Of a DNA stretch of 64,000 nucleotides, positions 1 through 9,683 are shown in pieces. Position 1 is the first letter of the stretch. Each line of letters starts with the position of its first letter. The notes below the pieces were generated by a model. The model made no database searches. It had not been told where the DNA came from and worked only from the letters and a program-made list of their open reading frames with translations. The stretch is from Microbispora corallina. Lineage in GTDB: Bacteria > Actinomycetota > Actinomycetes > Streptosporangiales > Streptosporangiaceae. The translations under genes were made by a program, and so were the position numbers. The stretch spans positions 1 through 64,000 of the forward strand of contig NZ_BOOC01000006.1 of NCBI RefSeq assembly GCF_016863035.1, in the 5' to 3' direction.

Positions 1-1252
1 GGGCACGGGGTTCGCGAACCCGAGCGTCTACTCGGCCGACCTCTACCGGCTCATCACCCACGTACGCGACAGGATCGACATGCGCACGCACACGCTCCCG
101 ATCGAGGAACTGGCCCGCGGCTTCGGGGGCGCCCGCGACGTGGCCGGCCTCGCCGGCTCCCAGGAGAGCATCCGCCGTGCGCTGCTGGCGTCGGTGACCG
201 GTCAGGGGACGCCGCCGGAGGCGTGGCGGCTGCTCGAGACCCTCGACAGGGACCATCCGGAGGCGGTGCGCCACGTCCTCGGCCACCCCTACGTGCGCGT
301 CTGGGCCGCCGAATCCGCGCGCGCCCACCCCGGGCACCTGGGCAACATCGCCGCGGCCGCGGCCGTCCACGCCGGAGCCTCGGCCGTCGTGCCGGTCGAG
401 GTGATCGGCGGGCGCGTCCACCTGCCCACCCTGGGCGTGCTGGAGGTCGCGGGGGACGGCGACCACCTGGACGTGCGCGACGGGCGGTTCTCCATCGAGG
501 GCGGGGGGCCGTGGCATCCGGTGCGGCGGCTGACCGCGGGCGGCTTCTCGATCGCGCTGGAGGACACCGACCCCTTCCGCGACTGCCACGGCTGGCCGGC
601 CGCGCCGCGCCTGACCGACGACGAGGCCGGGCGCTGGCAGGCCGCCTTCACCGCCGCCTGGGAGCTGATCGAGACCGCCTTTCCCCGGTACGCGCCGGGG
701 CTGCGCGCGGGCCTGACGACCGTGACCCCGCTGACCCCGGGCGAGGCCGGACGGGACATCAGCTCGACCGCGCGGCACGCGTTCGGCGCGGTGGCGGCCG
801 CCCTGCCCGACGGCCCCGACGTCCTCGCGCTCCTGCTCATCCACGAGTTCCAGCACGTCAAGATGGGCGCGATCCTCGACCTCCTCGACCTGTACGACGA
901 GTCGGACGGGCGCCTGTTCTACGCCCCCTGGCGGGACGATCCGCGGCCGCTGGAGGGGCTGCTCCAGGGAACCTACGCGCACATCGCGGTCACCGACTTC
1001 TGGCGGGTGCGCCGCCACGAGGTGCCGGACCCCGGGCACGTCCAGTTCGCCCGATGGCGCGCGGACACGGCGGCCGCCGTGGAGCGGCTCGCGGAGTCGG
1101 GCGCCATGACTCCGCTCGGCGAGCGGTTCGTCGCCGGGATGCGCGAGACGGTCGCCTCGTGGCTTTCGGAGCCGGTCCCCGCCGCGGCCGAGGCGGCCGC
1201 GGCCCGGCGGTCGCGCCGCCACCAGGCGGCGTGGACCCTCCCCGGCCGTTAA
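1..1252 (+). CDS. fxsB: FxsB family radical SAM/SPASM peptide maturase, C-terminal part (5' end outside window)
   Basis: The frame is open from base 2, before the first ATG at 80, and the upstream residues (GTGFANPSVYSADLYRLI) match the end of FxsB-type radical SAM/SPASM enzymes, so the gene starts left of the window. What remains is the C-terminal HEXXH domain: the zinc- or iron-binding motif HEFQH is at 842-856. Known: FxsB enzymes cross-link aromatic side chains into strained three-residue cyclophanes in FxSxx-COOH precursor peptides, and the attached HEXXH domain belongs to a family now linked to 2-oxoglutarate-dependent peptide beta-hydroxylation. Inferred: this one acts on an FxsA peptide encoded upstream. 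The neighbours fxsC and fxsT, in the usual order, support the call. The C-terminus is Ala/Arg-rich and low in complexity. The stop is TAA, and fxsC begins 85 bp later. Confidence 0.88.
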   Translation, partial: GTGFANPSVYSADLYRLITHVRDRIDMRTHTLPIEELARGFGGARDVAGLAGSQESIRRALLASVTGQGTPPEAWRLLETLDRDHPEAVRHVLGHPYVRVWAAESARAHPGHLGNIAAAAAVHAGASAVVPVEVIGGRVHLPTLGVLEVAGDGDHLDVRDGRFSIEGGGPWHPVRRLTAGGFSIALEDTDPFRDCHGWPAAPRLTDDEAGRWQAAFTAAWELIETAFPRYAPGLRAGLTTVTPLTPGEAGRDISSTARHAFGAVAAALPDGPDVLALLLIHEFQHVKMGAILDLLDLYDESDGRLFYAPWRDDPRPLEGLLQGTYAHIAVTDFWRVRRHEVPDPGHVQFARWRADTAAAVERLAESGAMTPLGERFVAGMRETVASWLSEPVPAAAEAAAARRSRRHQAAWTLPGR

Positions 1253-1337
1253 TCCGGGAAATCACCGGGATCGCGGGTCTGGCACTTTCCTGACAATGTC
1301 CGCGTTCCTATAGTGATACTTCCCGGGAAGGAGGCGG

Positions 1338-2552
1338 ATGGCATCGACAACCCCCTCTGACAGGGGTGCCGCGCGGCCGTACTTCTTCTTCAGCTACGCG
1401 CACATGCCGCGTATCGATGCCTCCGTGGGAGACCCCAATCTTTGGGTCGGCAAGCTGTTCCAGCGTCTGTGCGAGCACATCATCAACCTCACGCAGGTGC
1501 CCCCGGAAGCCGCCGGTTACATGGACCGCGAATTACGGATCGGTGATAACTGGCCGGAAGCATTGTCCAGTAATTTGTCCGCCTGCCGGGTCTTCGTCCC
1601 CCTCTACTCCCCGAGATATTTCGAGAGCGAGCACTGCGGCAAGGAGTGGGCCGCCTTTCTCGGGCGCGCGCAGGGGCAGAGCGCCCCGAAAACCGTCATC
1701 CCCGCCCTCTGGACGCCGATGCGTCAGCTCACGTTGCCGGCCGCGGCCGAGGACATCCAGTTCAACCACGCCGACATCCATCCCCGGTACGCCGAAGAGG
1801 GCTTCTACGGGATCATCAAGCTGAGCAAGTACCGCCGGCAGTACGAGGAGGCGACGCTCGCGCTGGCAAACCGGATCATCGAGGTCGCGGAGAGCACCCC
1901 GATGCCGGAGCGGGCCATCGCCGACTATCGGACCGTTCCCAGCGCCTTCGACCACAGCATCCCCGAGCGGCCCGTCACCCTCACGGTGGTCGCCCCCGAC
2001 CTGCAGCACCTCCCCGAGGGCCGGACGCCCTACCACTACGGCTGGACCGCCCGGGAGTGGGACCCGTACCGGGACCACAACGGCTCGCGGCCGCTCGCGG
2101 ACTGCGCGGCCGAGCTGGCCCGGGCGCGGGGGTTCCGGCCCGAGGTGGGCTCCCTGGACGAGCACCTGGACTCGCTGGCCGCCGAGGAACCCCAGTCGCC
2201 GGGGGTGATGCTGGTCGACCCCTGGGCCACGACGAAGGACACGTGCAAGGAGGCGCTGCGCTCCATCGACCGGCCCGACCGGCAGTGGATCACCGTCGTG
2301 GTCCCGTGGAACCGGGGCGACCGGCAACTGCTCGCCCACGAGCCACGGCTCCGCGGATGCCTCACCGAGGCGCTCGGGGGAAAGCTCGCCGAGCCCGCAT
2401 CGGCTCCGGACGTCCCGACGCTGGACGCGTTCCGGATCGCCCTGCCGGAGGCGCTCAACAAGGCGTCCCAGCAGTTCTTCAAGTACGCCCCCGCTTACCC
2501 GCCGGAGGGCGAAAAGGTGGACAAGCCCCGACTCATGGGGCCGGAGGAGTAG
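1338..2552 (+). CDS. fxsC: TIR-like protein FxsC of the FxSxx-COOH system
   Basis: A 404-residue cytoplasmic protein. The ATG at 1338 follows an AAGGAGG site at correct spacing. Residues about 13-200 form a TIR-like domain: the first strand is PYFFFSYAH, and the SEHCGKEW segment places Glu103 where TIR NADases carry the catalytic Glu. The C-terminal half (about 200-404) is the family-specific FxsC extension, of unknown role. The gene lies between fxsB and fxsT, the conserved order. The function is not established; TIR domains either act as NAD-processing enzymes or as assembly scaffolds, and sequence alone does not tell which. A TATAGT element at 1309-1314 might be a -10 box, with no convincing -35, so fxsC-fxsT may have its own promoter. 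Confidence 0.87.
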   Translation: MASTTPSDRGAARPYFFFSYAHMPRIDASVGDPNLWVGKLFQRLCEHIINLTQVPPEAAGYMDRELRIGDNWPEALSSNLSACRVFVPLYSPRYFESEHCGKEWAAFLGRAQGQSAPKTVIPALWTPMRQLTLPAAAEDIQFNHADIHPRYAEEGFYGIIKLSKYRRQYEEATLALANRIIEVAESTPMPERAIADYRTVPSAFDHSIPERPVTLTVVAPDLQHLPEGRTPYHYGWTAREWDPYRDHNGSRPLADCAAELARARGFRPEVGSLDEHLDSLAAEEPQSPGVMLVDPWATTKDTCKEALRSIDRPDRQWITVVVPWNRGDRQLLAHEPRLRGCLTEALGGKLAEPASAPDVPTLDAFRIALPEALNKASQQFFKYAPAYPPEGEKVDKPRLMGPEE

Positions 2553-2555
2553 AAA

Positions 2556-5500
2556 ATGACCGAGGGCAAAGTCGTCACGTTCTACTCCTACAAGGGCGGC
2601 ACCGGCAGGACGATGGCACTGGCCAACACCGCCTGGATCCTGGCGGGCAACGGCAAGCGCGTCCTGGTGATCGACTGGGACCTGGAGTCGCCCGGCCTGC
2701 ACAAGTTCTTCCGGCCCTTCCTGAGCCCTGGGGTCGTGGCCACCACCTCCGGTGTCATCGACCTGATCACCACCTACCAGTGGGCGGCGATGAAGAAGGA
2801 GCAGCGGCCCAAGGACTGGCACGTCGAGTACGCCAGGGTCGAGCGGCACGCCGTCTCCCTCGACTTCCCCTTCCCCGGCGACGGCACGCTCGACTTCATC
2901 TCCGCCGGACGGCAGAACCGCGACTACTCCTCGCTGGTCTCCAGCTTCGACTGGGACACCTTCTACGAGCGGCAGGGCGGCGGCCAGTTCTTCAAGGCGC
3001 TGCGGGCCGACATGAAGGCCTGCTACGACTACGTGCTCATCGACAGCCGTACCGGGCTGAGCGACATCGCCGACATCTGCACCATCGAGCTGCCCGACGT
3101 GCTCGTCGACTGTTTCACCCTCTCCGACCAGGGCATCGACGGCGCCTCGTCGGTGGCCCGGCACATCGACGAGCGGTACCCGGACCGCGCGATCCGCATC
3201 CTGCCGGTGCCCATGCGCATCGAGATGGGCGAGAAGGAGAAGTGCGACGCCGGCCGCAGCCACGCGCGCCGCATGTTCGACCGGTTTCCCCGCGGCATGA
3301 CGCCGGACCAGCTCAACCACTACTGGGGGGCCGTCGAGGTCCCGTACATGCCCTTCTACGCGTTCGAGGAGATCCTCGCGACGTTCGGCGACGAGCCCAA
3401 CCGCCCGGGCTCGCTGCTCGCCGCGTTCGAACGGCTCGCCGGCGTGATCACCGAGGGGGAGGTGACGGCGTTCCCGCCGATGGACGAGGCGGTGCGGCTG
3501 CGCCACCTGGACGGGTACGTGCGCCGGCACGCCTCCTACCAGAGCGACGTGTTCCTCAGCTACGCCGCCGAGGACCGGATGTGGGCGGACTGGATCGCCG
3601 CCGTCCTCGCCCGGTACGGCTACCGCGTCACGCTCCGCGGCATCGAGGGCGACGAGGCGGCCGACTTCCCCGGGGAGGCGCCCCGCACGGTGGCGGTGCT
3701 GTCGAACGCCTTCCTGCGCGCGCCCCGGGCGGGGGAGGTCTGGCAGCGCATGGACGCCGCCGAGAAGGCCAACCGCGGCGAGCTGATCCCCCTGCGCATC
3801 TCCGAGTCGCACTTCCCCAAGCCGTTCGGCGACCGGGCCCTGACCGACCTGACGAGGATCGGCGAGCGCGCGGCGGCGCAGACGCTGCTCAAGGCCTTCG
3901 GCCGCGCCGACGAGGGGCCCCTCGACCTGGCGGCCCTCGGCGCCCGGTTCCCCGGGAGCGTCCCCAAGGTGTGGAACGTGTCCGCCCGCAACGCCGCGTT
4001 CACCGGGCGCGGCGAGCTGCTCGACATGCTGCGCGCCCAGCTCGTCGGCGGCAACCCCGCCGTCGTCCTCCCGCAGGCGCTGTACGGCCTGGGCGGCGTG
4101 GGCAAGACGCAGGTGGCGCTGGAGTACGCCCACCGGTTCATGGCCGACTACGACCTCGTGTGGTGGATCTCCTCGGAGGACCGCGACCGCATCAACGCGG
4201 CGTTCGAGGAGCTCGGCCGGCAGCTGCACATGCCGCTCGGGGAGGACATCGCCGAGGCGGTGAACGCGGTCAAGGAGGCGCTGCGCCGCGGGGAGGAGCC
4301 GTACTCCCGCTGGCTGCTGATCTTCGACAACGCGGGCGACCCGGACGACCTGCGCGACTACTTCCCCGGCGGCTCGGGCCACATCCTGGTCACGTCGCGC
4401 AACCAGGCGTGGTCGGCGGTGGCCTCGCCTCTCGAGGTCAACGTCTTCAGCCAGGCCGAGAGCCTGGAGCACCTGAGCCGCCGCGTGCCGGGCCTGGACG
4501 AGGAGGACGCGATCAGGATCGCGGGGGCGCTGGGCAACCTGCCGCTGGCCGTGGAGCAGGCGGCCGCCTGGCTCGCGGAGTCGGGGATGTCGGCCGCGGC
4601 CTTCCTGGAGGAGCTGGAGGCGGAGACCGCCCGGGTCCTGCAGCTGGGCGCCCCCTCCGAGTATCCCCATCCGGTGGCCGTCACCTGGAACGTCTCGCTC
4701 GCCAAGCTCCGCGACAGCTCCCCGGCCTCGGTCCGCCTGCTGCAGCTGTGCGCGTTCTTCGCCCCCGAGCCCATCTCCATGCAGCTGCTGTACAGCGACG
4801 AGATGCAGCAGGCGCTGGTGCCGTACGACGACGCCCTGCGCGAGAAGCTGGTGCTGGGCCGCGTGATCAGGGAGGTCGGGCGGTACGCGCTGGCGAAGGT
4901 CGACCAGGGCAACAACACCATCCAGGTCCACCGCCTGGTGCAGGCGGTCATCCGCAGCCAGATGACGGAGGACCAGCAGGACGAGACGTGCCACGAGGTG
5001 CACCACATCCTCGTCGGCGCCCGTCCCCGGCAGGGCGACGTGGACGACCCGGACAACTGGGTCCGCTACGACATCATCTGGCAGCACCTCGGCCCGTCCC
5101 GCGCCCGTGAGTGCAAGGAGGAGGAGACCCGGCAGCTGCTGACCGACCGGGTGCGGTACCTCTGGAAGCGCGGCGACTTCGAGGCGGCCCGGGAGCTCGG
5201 CGACTTCCTCGCCGACTACTGGGAGCGGAACTTCGGCACCGAGGACCGGCAGCGGCTCCACCTGCTGTTCAACATCGCCAACGTGAAGCGGTCGCAGGGC
5301 GACTACGACGAGGCCGCCTCCCTCGACGAGTGGGTGCTCGGCATGCAGCGCCGGGTGGTCGGGGAGAACCACCCCCACACCCTGCTGACCTCCGGCGGGC
5401 TGGCCGCCGACTACCGCGCCCTCGGCAGGTACGAGGAGTCGCTGGAGATGGACCGGGTCACCTATGACAGGTGGAAGAACCTGTTCGGGGAGGACCATCC

Positions 5501-6443
5501 CCGCACCCTCGCGGCGGCCAACAACCTCGCCCTCTGCTACCGCCTCGTGGGCGACGGGTTCAGCGCCCGCGACCTCGACCAGGACACGCTCGCCAAGCGC
5601 ACCCGGGTGCTCGGGCCCAACCACCCGTACACGCTGTTCTCGGCCGCCCACCTGGCGCGCGACCTGCGCGAGATCGGCCGCTACCGGGAGTCGGTGGACC
5701 TGCTGCGGACGACGTTGCAGCACTACCGGGAGGCGCTCGGGGAGAACTTCGTCGACACCCTCCGCACGGCCAAGAGCCTCGCCGTGTCGCTGCGCCGCGC
5801 CGGCGAGCAGCACGAGGCCTGGCAGCTCGCGAAGGAGACCGACGACCGCTACCAGCAGCGCTACGCGGGGACGCCGGACGCCCTGGCGGCACGGCTGGAG
5901 GTGGCCTGCTGCATGTCGGCGCTGGACGACAAGACCGGGGCGCGTGAGCTGGCCGGCGAGATCGTCGACATGTACCGCGGCAGCCTCGGGCCCGATCACC
6001 CGGGCACGCTGATCGCGGTCAACAACCTCGCCACCTACAAGCGCGGCACGGGAGACGTGGACGAGGCCCGCCAGGACGCCCAGGTGGTGGTCGACGGGCT
6101 GAGCTCGCGGCTCGGCGAGAACCACCCGGTGACCCTGGCGGCCGCGATCAACCTGGTCAACTGCCTCGCCGACGTGGGGGAGTTCGCCCCCGCTGAGCTG
6201 CTCGCGCGGGCCACCCTGGAACGGCTGCACCGCAAGCTCGGCGTGGAGCACCCGGACGCGCTCGCCTGCGAGGCGAACCTCGCGGTCATCCTGCACCAGG
6301 CGGGGGACGCGGCCCGGGCCGAGCAGGCCAGGGACCGCGTCCGCACGGTGATGGGCCGCGTCCTCGGCGAGGCGCACCCCACGGTCCGCCACCTGCGCGA
6401 GTGGGTCCTGGTCAATCGGGACCTCGAACCGCAGCCCTTCTGA
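2556..6443 (+). CDS. fxsT: FxSxx-COOH system TPR protein: MinD-like ATPase, TIR, NB-ARC and TPR
   Basis: A 1295-residue multidomain protein starting 3 bp after fxsC, with its GGAGGAG site overlapping the fxsC stop, so the two are probably translationally coupled. Visible domains: a MinD/ParA-like ATPase at about 1-290 with deviant Walker A KGGTGRT near residue 13; a TIR-like domain at about 328-445 (SDVFLSYAAEDRMW) without an obvious catalytic Glu; an NB-ARC/STAND ATPase with Walker A GLGGVGKT near residue 510 and Walker B WLLIFDNAG; and from about 870 a run of kinesin-light-chain-type TPRs carrying recurring G-x-N/D-HP-x-TL motifs. This layout resembles STAND immune sensors. Known: the family co-occurs with FxsA/B/C. 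Its role (sensing, scaffold or signalling) is unproven. The last 32 bp overlap the convergent hydrolase gene. Confidence 0.9.
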   Translation: MTEGKVVTFYSYKGGTGRTMALANTAWILAGNGKRVLVIDWDLESPGLHKFFRPFLSPGVVATTSGVIDLITTYQWAAMKKEQRPKDWHVEYARVERHAVSLDFPFPGDGTLDFISAGRQNRDYSSLVSSFDWDTFYERQGGGQFFKALRADMKACYDYVLIDSRTGLSDIADICTIELPDVLVDCFTLSDQGIDGASSVARHIDERYPDRAIRILPVPMRIEMGEKEKCDAGRSHARRMFDRFPRGMTPDQLNHYWGAVEVPYMPFYAFEEILATFGDEPNRPGSLLAAFERLAGVITEGEVTAFPPMDEAVRLRHLDGYVRRHASYQSDVFLSYAAEDRMWADWIAAVLARYGYRVTLRGIEGDEAADFPGEAPRTVAVLSNAFLRAPRAGEVWQRMDAAEKANRGELIPLRISESHFPKPFGDRALTDLTRIGERAAAQTLLKAFGRADEGPLDLAALGARFPGSVPKVWNVSARNAAFTGRGELLDMLRAQLVGGNPAVVLPQALYGLGGVGKTQVALEYAHRFMADYDLVWWISSEDRDRINAAFEELGRQLHMPLGEDIAEAVNAVKEALRRGEEPYSRWLLIFDNAGDPDDLRDYFPGGSGHILVTSRNQAWSAVASPLEVNVFSQAESLEHLSRRVPGLDEEDAIRIAGALGNLPLAVEQAAAWLAESGMSAAAFLEELEAETARVLQLGAPSEYPHPVAVTWNVSLAKLRDSSPASVRLLQLCAFFAPEPISMQLLYSDEMQQALVPYDDALREKLVLGRVIREVGRYALAKVDQGNNTIQVHRLVQAVIRSQMTEDQQDETCHEVHHILVGARPRQGDVDDPDNWVRYDIIWQHLGPSRARECKEEETRQLLTDRVRYLWKRGDFEAARELGDFLADYWERNFGTEDRQRLHLLFNIANVKRSQGDYDEAASLDEWVLGMQRRVVGENHPHTLLTSGGLAADYRALGRYEESLEMDRVTYDRWKNLFGEDHPRTLAAANNLALCYRLVGDGFSARDLDQDTLAKRTRVLGPNHPYTLFSAAHLARDLREIGRYRESVDLLRTTLQHYREALGENFVDTLRTAKSLAVSLRRAGEQHEAWQLAKETDDRYQQRYAGTPDALAARLEVACCMSALDDKTGARELAGEIVDMYRGSLGPDHPGTLIAVNNLATYKRGTGDVDEARQDAQVVVDGLSSRLGENHPVTLAAAINLVNCLADVGEFAPAELLARATLERLHRKLGVEHPDALACEANLAVILHQAGDAARAEQARDRVRTVMGRVLGEAHPTVRHLREWVLVNRDLEPQPF

Positions 6444-7320
6444 CGACGCGGCTGGTCCCGGCCGTCAGCCAGGCGAGGATGTCCGGGAGCACCGCGAGGG
6501 ACGCGAAGTGCGCGGCGCCCGCCTCGATCACGAGCGTGGCGCCGGGGATGCGCTCGCCCAGCCAGCGCGAGTGCTCCGCGGGCGAGAACACGTCCTCGTC
6601 GCCGTGCCACAGCAGGGTCGGCCGGGTGATGAGCCCGGGGTCGAACCCCCAGGGACGGCAGAACGCCAGGGCGTCGTCCACCCAGCCCGCGGGCGAGTAG
6701 CGCAGCGCCTCCGCGAAGTTCATCGCCAGCATCCGCCGGATGCCGTAGTCGGCCATCACCCGCCGGTCGGGCTCGGGCAGCTCCTCGTCGAGGGCGGGCA
6801 CCATGCGGGTGGGGTCGGCCCGCACCCGGTCGGCCGTGGGGGCGAGCAGCTCCAGAACGGCGCCCTGGCCGTTGGCTGCGGCGGTGTACTCGGTCACGTT
6901 GGAGACCGACATGCCCTCGAACCAGTCGAGCCCCTCGGCGTCCAGGGGCGCCAGCGGGACCAGTGCCGCGACCCGCGTCGTACGGGTGGGCAGCAGGGCC
7001 GCGCAGGCGAGCGCGTGCGGCGCGCCGCCGGACCGGCCGATGACGGCGAACGACTCGACGCCCAGGGCGTCCGCCACGTCGGCCACGTCGCGGGCCACGT
7101 CCGCGACCGTCCTCCCGGGCAGCCGGTCCGACAGGCCGTACCCCGGCCGGTCGTAGGTGATCAGCCGCACGCCGAGCCGGTACAGGACCGCCGCGCGCGG
7201 CGACGGGCCGACCCGGCTGCCCGGCGTGCCGTGGAGCAGGAAGATCGGATGGCCCTCTGGTTCACCCCTTTCCTCGACCGCCAGCGTCCTCCCGTCACGA
7301 GACCGCACGAATGTGGTCAA
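6412..7320 (-). CDS. alpha/beta hydrolase
   Basis: A 302-residue alpha/beta-hydrolase-fold protein. Visible features: HGTPGS oxyanion loop near the N-terminus, nucleophile elbow GRSGG (serine), acid in GDEDVF, and a late His in AGAAHF, giving a full Ser-Asp-His triad. The start is TTG at 7320, chosen because GGGGAGG lies just upstream. No signal peptide, so probably cytoplasmic. The final 32 bp overlap the 3' end of fxsT on the other strand. The substrate cannot be predicted; the family includes esterases, haloalkane dehalogenases and C-C hydrolases. Nothing suggests it belongs to the fxs system. Confidence 0.85.
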   Translation of the reverse strand: MTTFVRSRDGRTLAVEERGEPEGHPIFLLHGTPGSRVGPSPRAAVLYRLGVRLITYDRPGYGLSDRLPGRTVADVARDVADVADALGVESFAVIGRSGGAPHALACAALLPTRTTRVAALVPLAPLDAEGLDWFEGMSVSNVTEYTAAANGQGAVLELLAPTADRVRADPTRMVPALDEELPEPDRRVMADYGIRRMLAMNFAEALRYSPAGWVDDALAFCRPWGFDPGLITRPTLLWHGDEDVFSPAEHSRWLGERIPGATLVIEAGAAHFASLAVLPDILAWLTAGTSRVVRRAAVRGPD

Positions 7321-7408
7321 GGCACCTCCCCGTTCCTCTTAATGCAAATTTCCCCCTTTCTGCTTTGTTTGTCCCATGCCAAGGCGAGTTGACGACGGCG
7401 CCGTCGCG

Positions 7409-9037
7409 TCAGCCCTCGCGGACCTTGCCCGACTCGACGACGAGGCGGCGGGTGGTGTGGACGGCCTCCAGCATGCGGCGGTCGTGGGTGACCAGCAGCA
7501 GCGTCCCCGTGTACGACGCGAGGGCCGACTCCAGCTGCTCGATCGCCGGCAGGTCGAGGTGGTTGGTGGGCTCGTCGAGGACGAGCAGGTTGACCCCGCG
7601 GGCCTGGAGGAGGGCGAGGGCCGCCCGCGTGCGCTCGCCGGGGGACAGGGTGGCCGCCGGGCGCAGCACGTGATCGGCGCGCAGGCCGAACTTGGCCAGC
7701 AGCGTCCGGACGTCGGCCGGCGGCAGGTCGACGAGCGCGCCGAACGCGTCGAGCAGCGGCTCGTCGCCCTCGAACAGGCCGCGGGCCTGGTCGACCTCGC
7801 CCACGACCACGCCGGGGCCGAGGGCGGCCGTGCCCTCGTCGAGGGGCAGCCGGCCGAGCAGCGCGCCGAGCAGCGTCGTCTTGCCCGAGCCGTTCGCGCC
7901 CGTGATCGCGACCCGCTCGGCCCACTCGACACCAAGGTCGACCGGCCCGAGCGTGAACGCGCCGCGCCGCACGACCGCCCCGCGCAGGGTGGCCACCACG
8001 GCTCCGGAGCGGGGGGCGGCCGCGATCTCCATCCGCAGCTCCCACTCCTTGCGCGGCTCATCGACGACCTCCAGCCGCTCGATCATCCGCTCGGTCTGCC
8101 GGGCCTTGGCCGCCTGCTTCTCGGTCGCCTCGGTGCGGAACTTCCGCCCGATCTTGTCGCTGTCCGGGGCCTTGCGGCGGGCGTTCTTGACGCCCTTCTC
8201 CATCCACGCGCGCTGGGCCCGGGCTCGGGCCTCCAATGTGGACCTCGTGTCGGCGTACTCCTCGTACTGCTCCCGCGCGTGCCGCCGGGCGACCTCGCGC
8301 TCCTCCAGGTAGGCGTCGTAGCCGCCGCCGTACGCGCGGACCTGCCGCTGGGCCAGGTCGAGCTCGACGACCCGGTTGACCGTACGGGCGAGGAACTCCC
8401 GGTCGTGGCTCACGACCACGGTCCCGGCGCGCAGGCCGGTCACGAACCGTTCGAGCCGGTCGAGGCCGTCGAGGTCGAGGTCGTTGGTCGGCTCGTCGAG
8501 CAGGAACACGTCGTACCGGCTGAGCAGCAGCGACGCGAGCCCGGCGCGGGCCGCCTGGCCGCCGGACAGGGACGTCATCGGCTGGCCGAGGTCGACGGTG
8601 AGCCCGAGGTCGGCCGCGACCTCGGCGGCCCGGTCCTCCAGGTCGGCGCCGCCGAGGGCGAGCCAGCGGTCGAGGGCCTCCGCGTACGCGTCGCCGGGGT
8701 CGCCGCCCACCAGGGCCTCGGTGGCCGCGTCGAGGGCCGCCTGCGCGGCGGCCACGCCGGTCCGCCGGGCGAGGAACGCGGCGATCGTCTCCCCGGGACG
8801 CCGTTCGGGCTCCTGCGGCAGGTGGCCCACGTTGGCGGTGGGCGGGCTGAGCCGTACGGACCCCTGCTCGGGGGTGTCGAGGCCGGCCAGCAGCCGCAGC
8901 AGCGTGGACTTGCCCGCGCCGTTGACCCCCACGAGGCCGACGACGTCGCCGGGCGCGACGACCAGATCGAGGCCGGTGAACAGGACGCGGTCGCCGTGCC
9001 CGGTGGCGAGGTCCTTCGCGACAAGAGTGGCGCTCAT
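7409..9037 (-). CDS. ABC-F family ATPase (ribosome-associated or antibiotic resistance type)
   Basis: 542 residues, two ABC domains in tandem and no membrane segments, the ABC-F layout. Domain 1 has Walker A GVNGAGKST and signature LSGGQ followed by FLLDEPTNDLD. Domain 2 has Walker A GANGSGKTT and a signature changed to LSPGE, followed by LVLDEPTNHLD. Between them is an Arg/Lys-rich charged linker (about 245-320), the interdomain region that reaches the peptidyl-transferase centre in ribosome-protecting members. Known: ABC-F proteins either protect ribosomes from antibiotics or act as translation factors such as EttA; the actinobacterial members are mixed. No antibiotic cluster adjoins it directly. 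It is followed by about 90 bp of relatively AT-rich DNA before the hydrolase gene. Confidence 0.9.
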   Translation of the reverse strand: MSATLVAKDLATGHGDRVLFTGLDLVVAPGDVVGLVGVNGAGKSTLLRLLAGLDTPEQGSVRLSPPTANVGHLPQEPERRPGETIAAFLARRTGVAAAQAALDAATEALVGGDPGDAYAEALDRWLALGGADLEDRAAEVAADLGLTVDLGQPMTSLSGGQAARAGLASLLLSRYDVFLLDEPTNDLDLDGLDRLERFVTGLRAGTVVVSHDREFLARTVNRVVELDLAQRQVRAYGGGYDAYLEEREVARRHAREQYEEYADTRSTLEARARAQRAWMEKGVKNARRKAPDSDKIGRKFRTEATEKQAAKARQTERMIERLEVVDEPRKEWELRMEIAAAPRSGAVVATLRGAVVRRGAFTLGPVDLGVEWAERVAITGANGSGKTTLLGALLGRLPLDEGTAALGPGVVVGEVDQARGLFEGDEPLLDAFGALVDLPPADVRTLLAKFGLRADHVLRPAATLSPGERTRAALALLQARGVNLLVLDEPTNHLDLPAIEQLESALASYTGTLLLVTHDRRMLEAVHTTRRLVVESGKVREG

Positions 9038-9115
9038 CAGGACACCGACACTATCGGCTCGTCCAACTCGTGCCGTACGAGCGCGCGTCCCCCCTCGCCG
9101 GCGCCCCGCGCCACG

Positions 9116-9670
9116 TCAGGCGCCGATGCCCTTCATGGCGGCCTGGAAGACGCGTTCGCGCTGGTCGTCGTCGCGGTAGACGCCGACGCTCACGCCGATG
9201 GCGAACCGCATCACGTCGTCGATGTCGAGGCCCGGGTCGACCCGCCCCGCCTCGCGCGCGCGGGCGACGAGCGCGCCGCCGGCCTCGTAGAGGGCCTCCC
9301 GGGCCACGGGATAGGCGCCCGGGTTGAACGCCAGGCCCTCGATGAGCACGCGTTTGGTGCCGGCGACCTCGACGAGCCGCCGTAGCCATTCGACGAGGGC
9401 CTCGAACGGGTCGCCGGCCCCCGCCAGCCGCTCGGCGTGGTCGCACACGGCCTGCACCTCCGACAGGTACACGACCTCGACGAGCGCCTCACGGGTCGGG
9501 AAGTTCCGGTACAGCGTGGCGTTGCCGACGCCGGCCCGCCGCGCGATCTCGTCCATGCTGGCGTCCCCGCCGTGCTCGGCGAAGACCTCGCGCGCGGCCG
9601 CGACGAGCGCGTCGAAGTTGCGTGCCGCGTCCGCCCGGTGGGGGCGGCGCTGGGCGAGCAGGTCGGGCAT
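9116..9670 (-). CDS. TetR/AcrR family regulator
   Basis: 184 residues. The N-terminal TetR helix-turn-helix (about 17-62) contains DEIARRAGVGNATLYRNFPTREAL, whose GNATLYRNF recognition helix is typical. The rest is a helical ligand-binding domain. It is divergent from the aldo-keto reductase gene with 105 bp between the starts, and that gap contains two inverted repeats (9684-9696 and 9705-9720), so it probably represses itself and the reductase. The ligand is unknown. No strong ribosome binding site precedes the ATG. Confidence 0.88.
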   Translation of the reverse strand: MPDLLAQRRPHRADAARNFDALVAAAREVFAEHGGDASMDEIARRAGVGNATLYRNFPTREALVEVVYLSEVQAVCDHAERLAGAGDPFEALVEWLRRLVEVAGTKRVLIEGLAFNPGAYPVAREALYEAGGALVARAREAGRVDPGLDIDDVMRFAIGVSVGVYRDDDQRERVFQAAMKGIGA

Positions 9671-9683
9671 GCGCGGAACCTAT

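Noticed and set aside
1286..1314. Promoter before fxsC with TATAGT as -10
   Set aside because: No -35 hexamer at proper spacing; CTGACA at 1290-1295 is only 13 bp away, so it is mentioned in the gene entry but not listed.
1533..6392. A very long open frame on the minus strand opposite fxsC-fxsT
   Set aside because: It is Val/Arg/Gly/Leu-rich, lacks domains and ribosome binding sites, and mirrors the strong codon bias of the real genes on the other strand.
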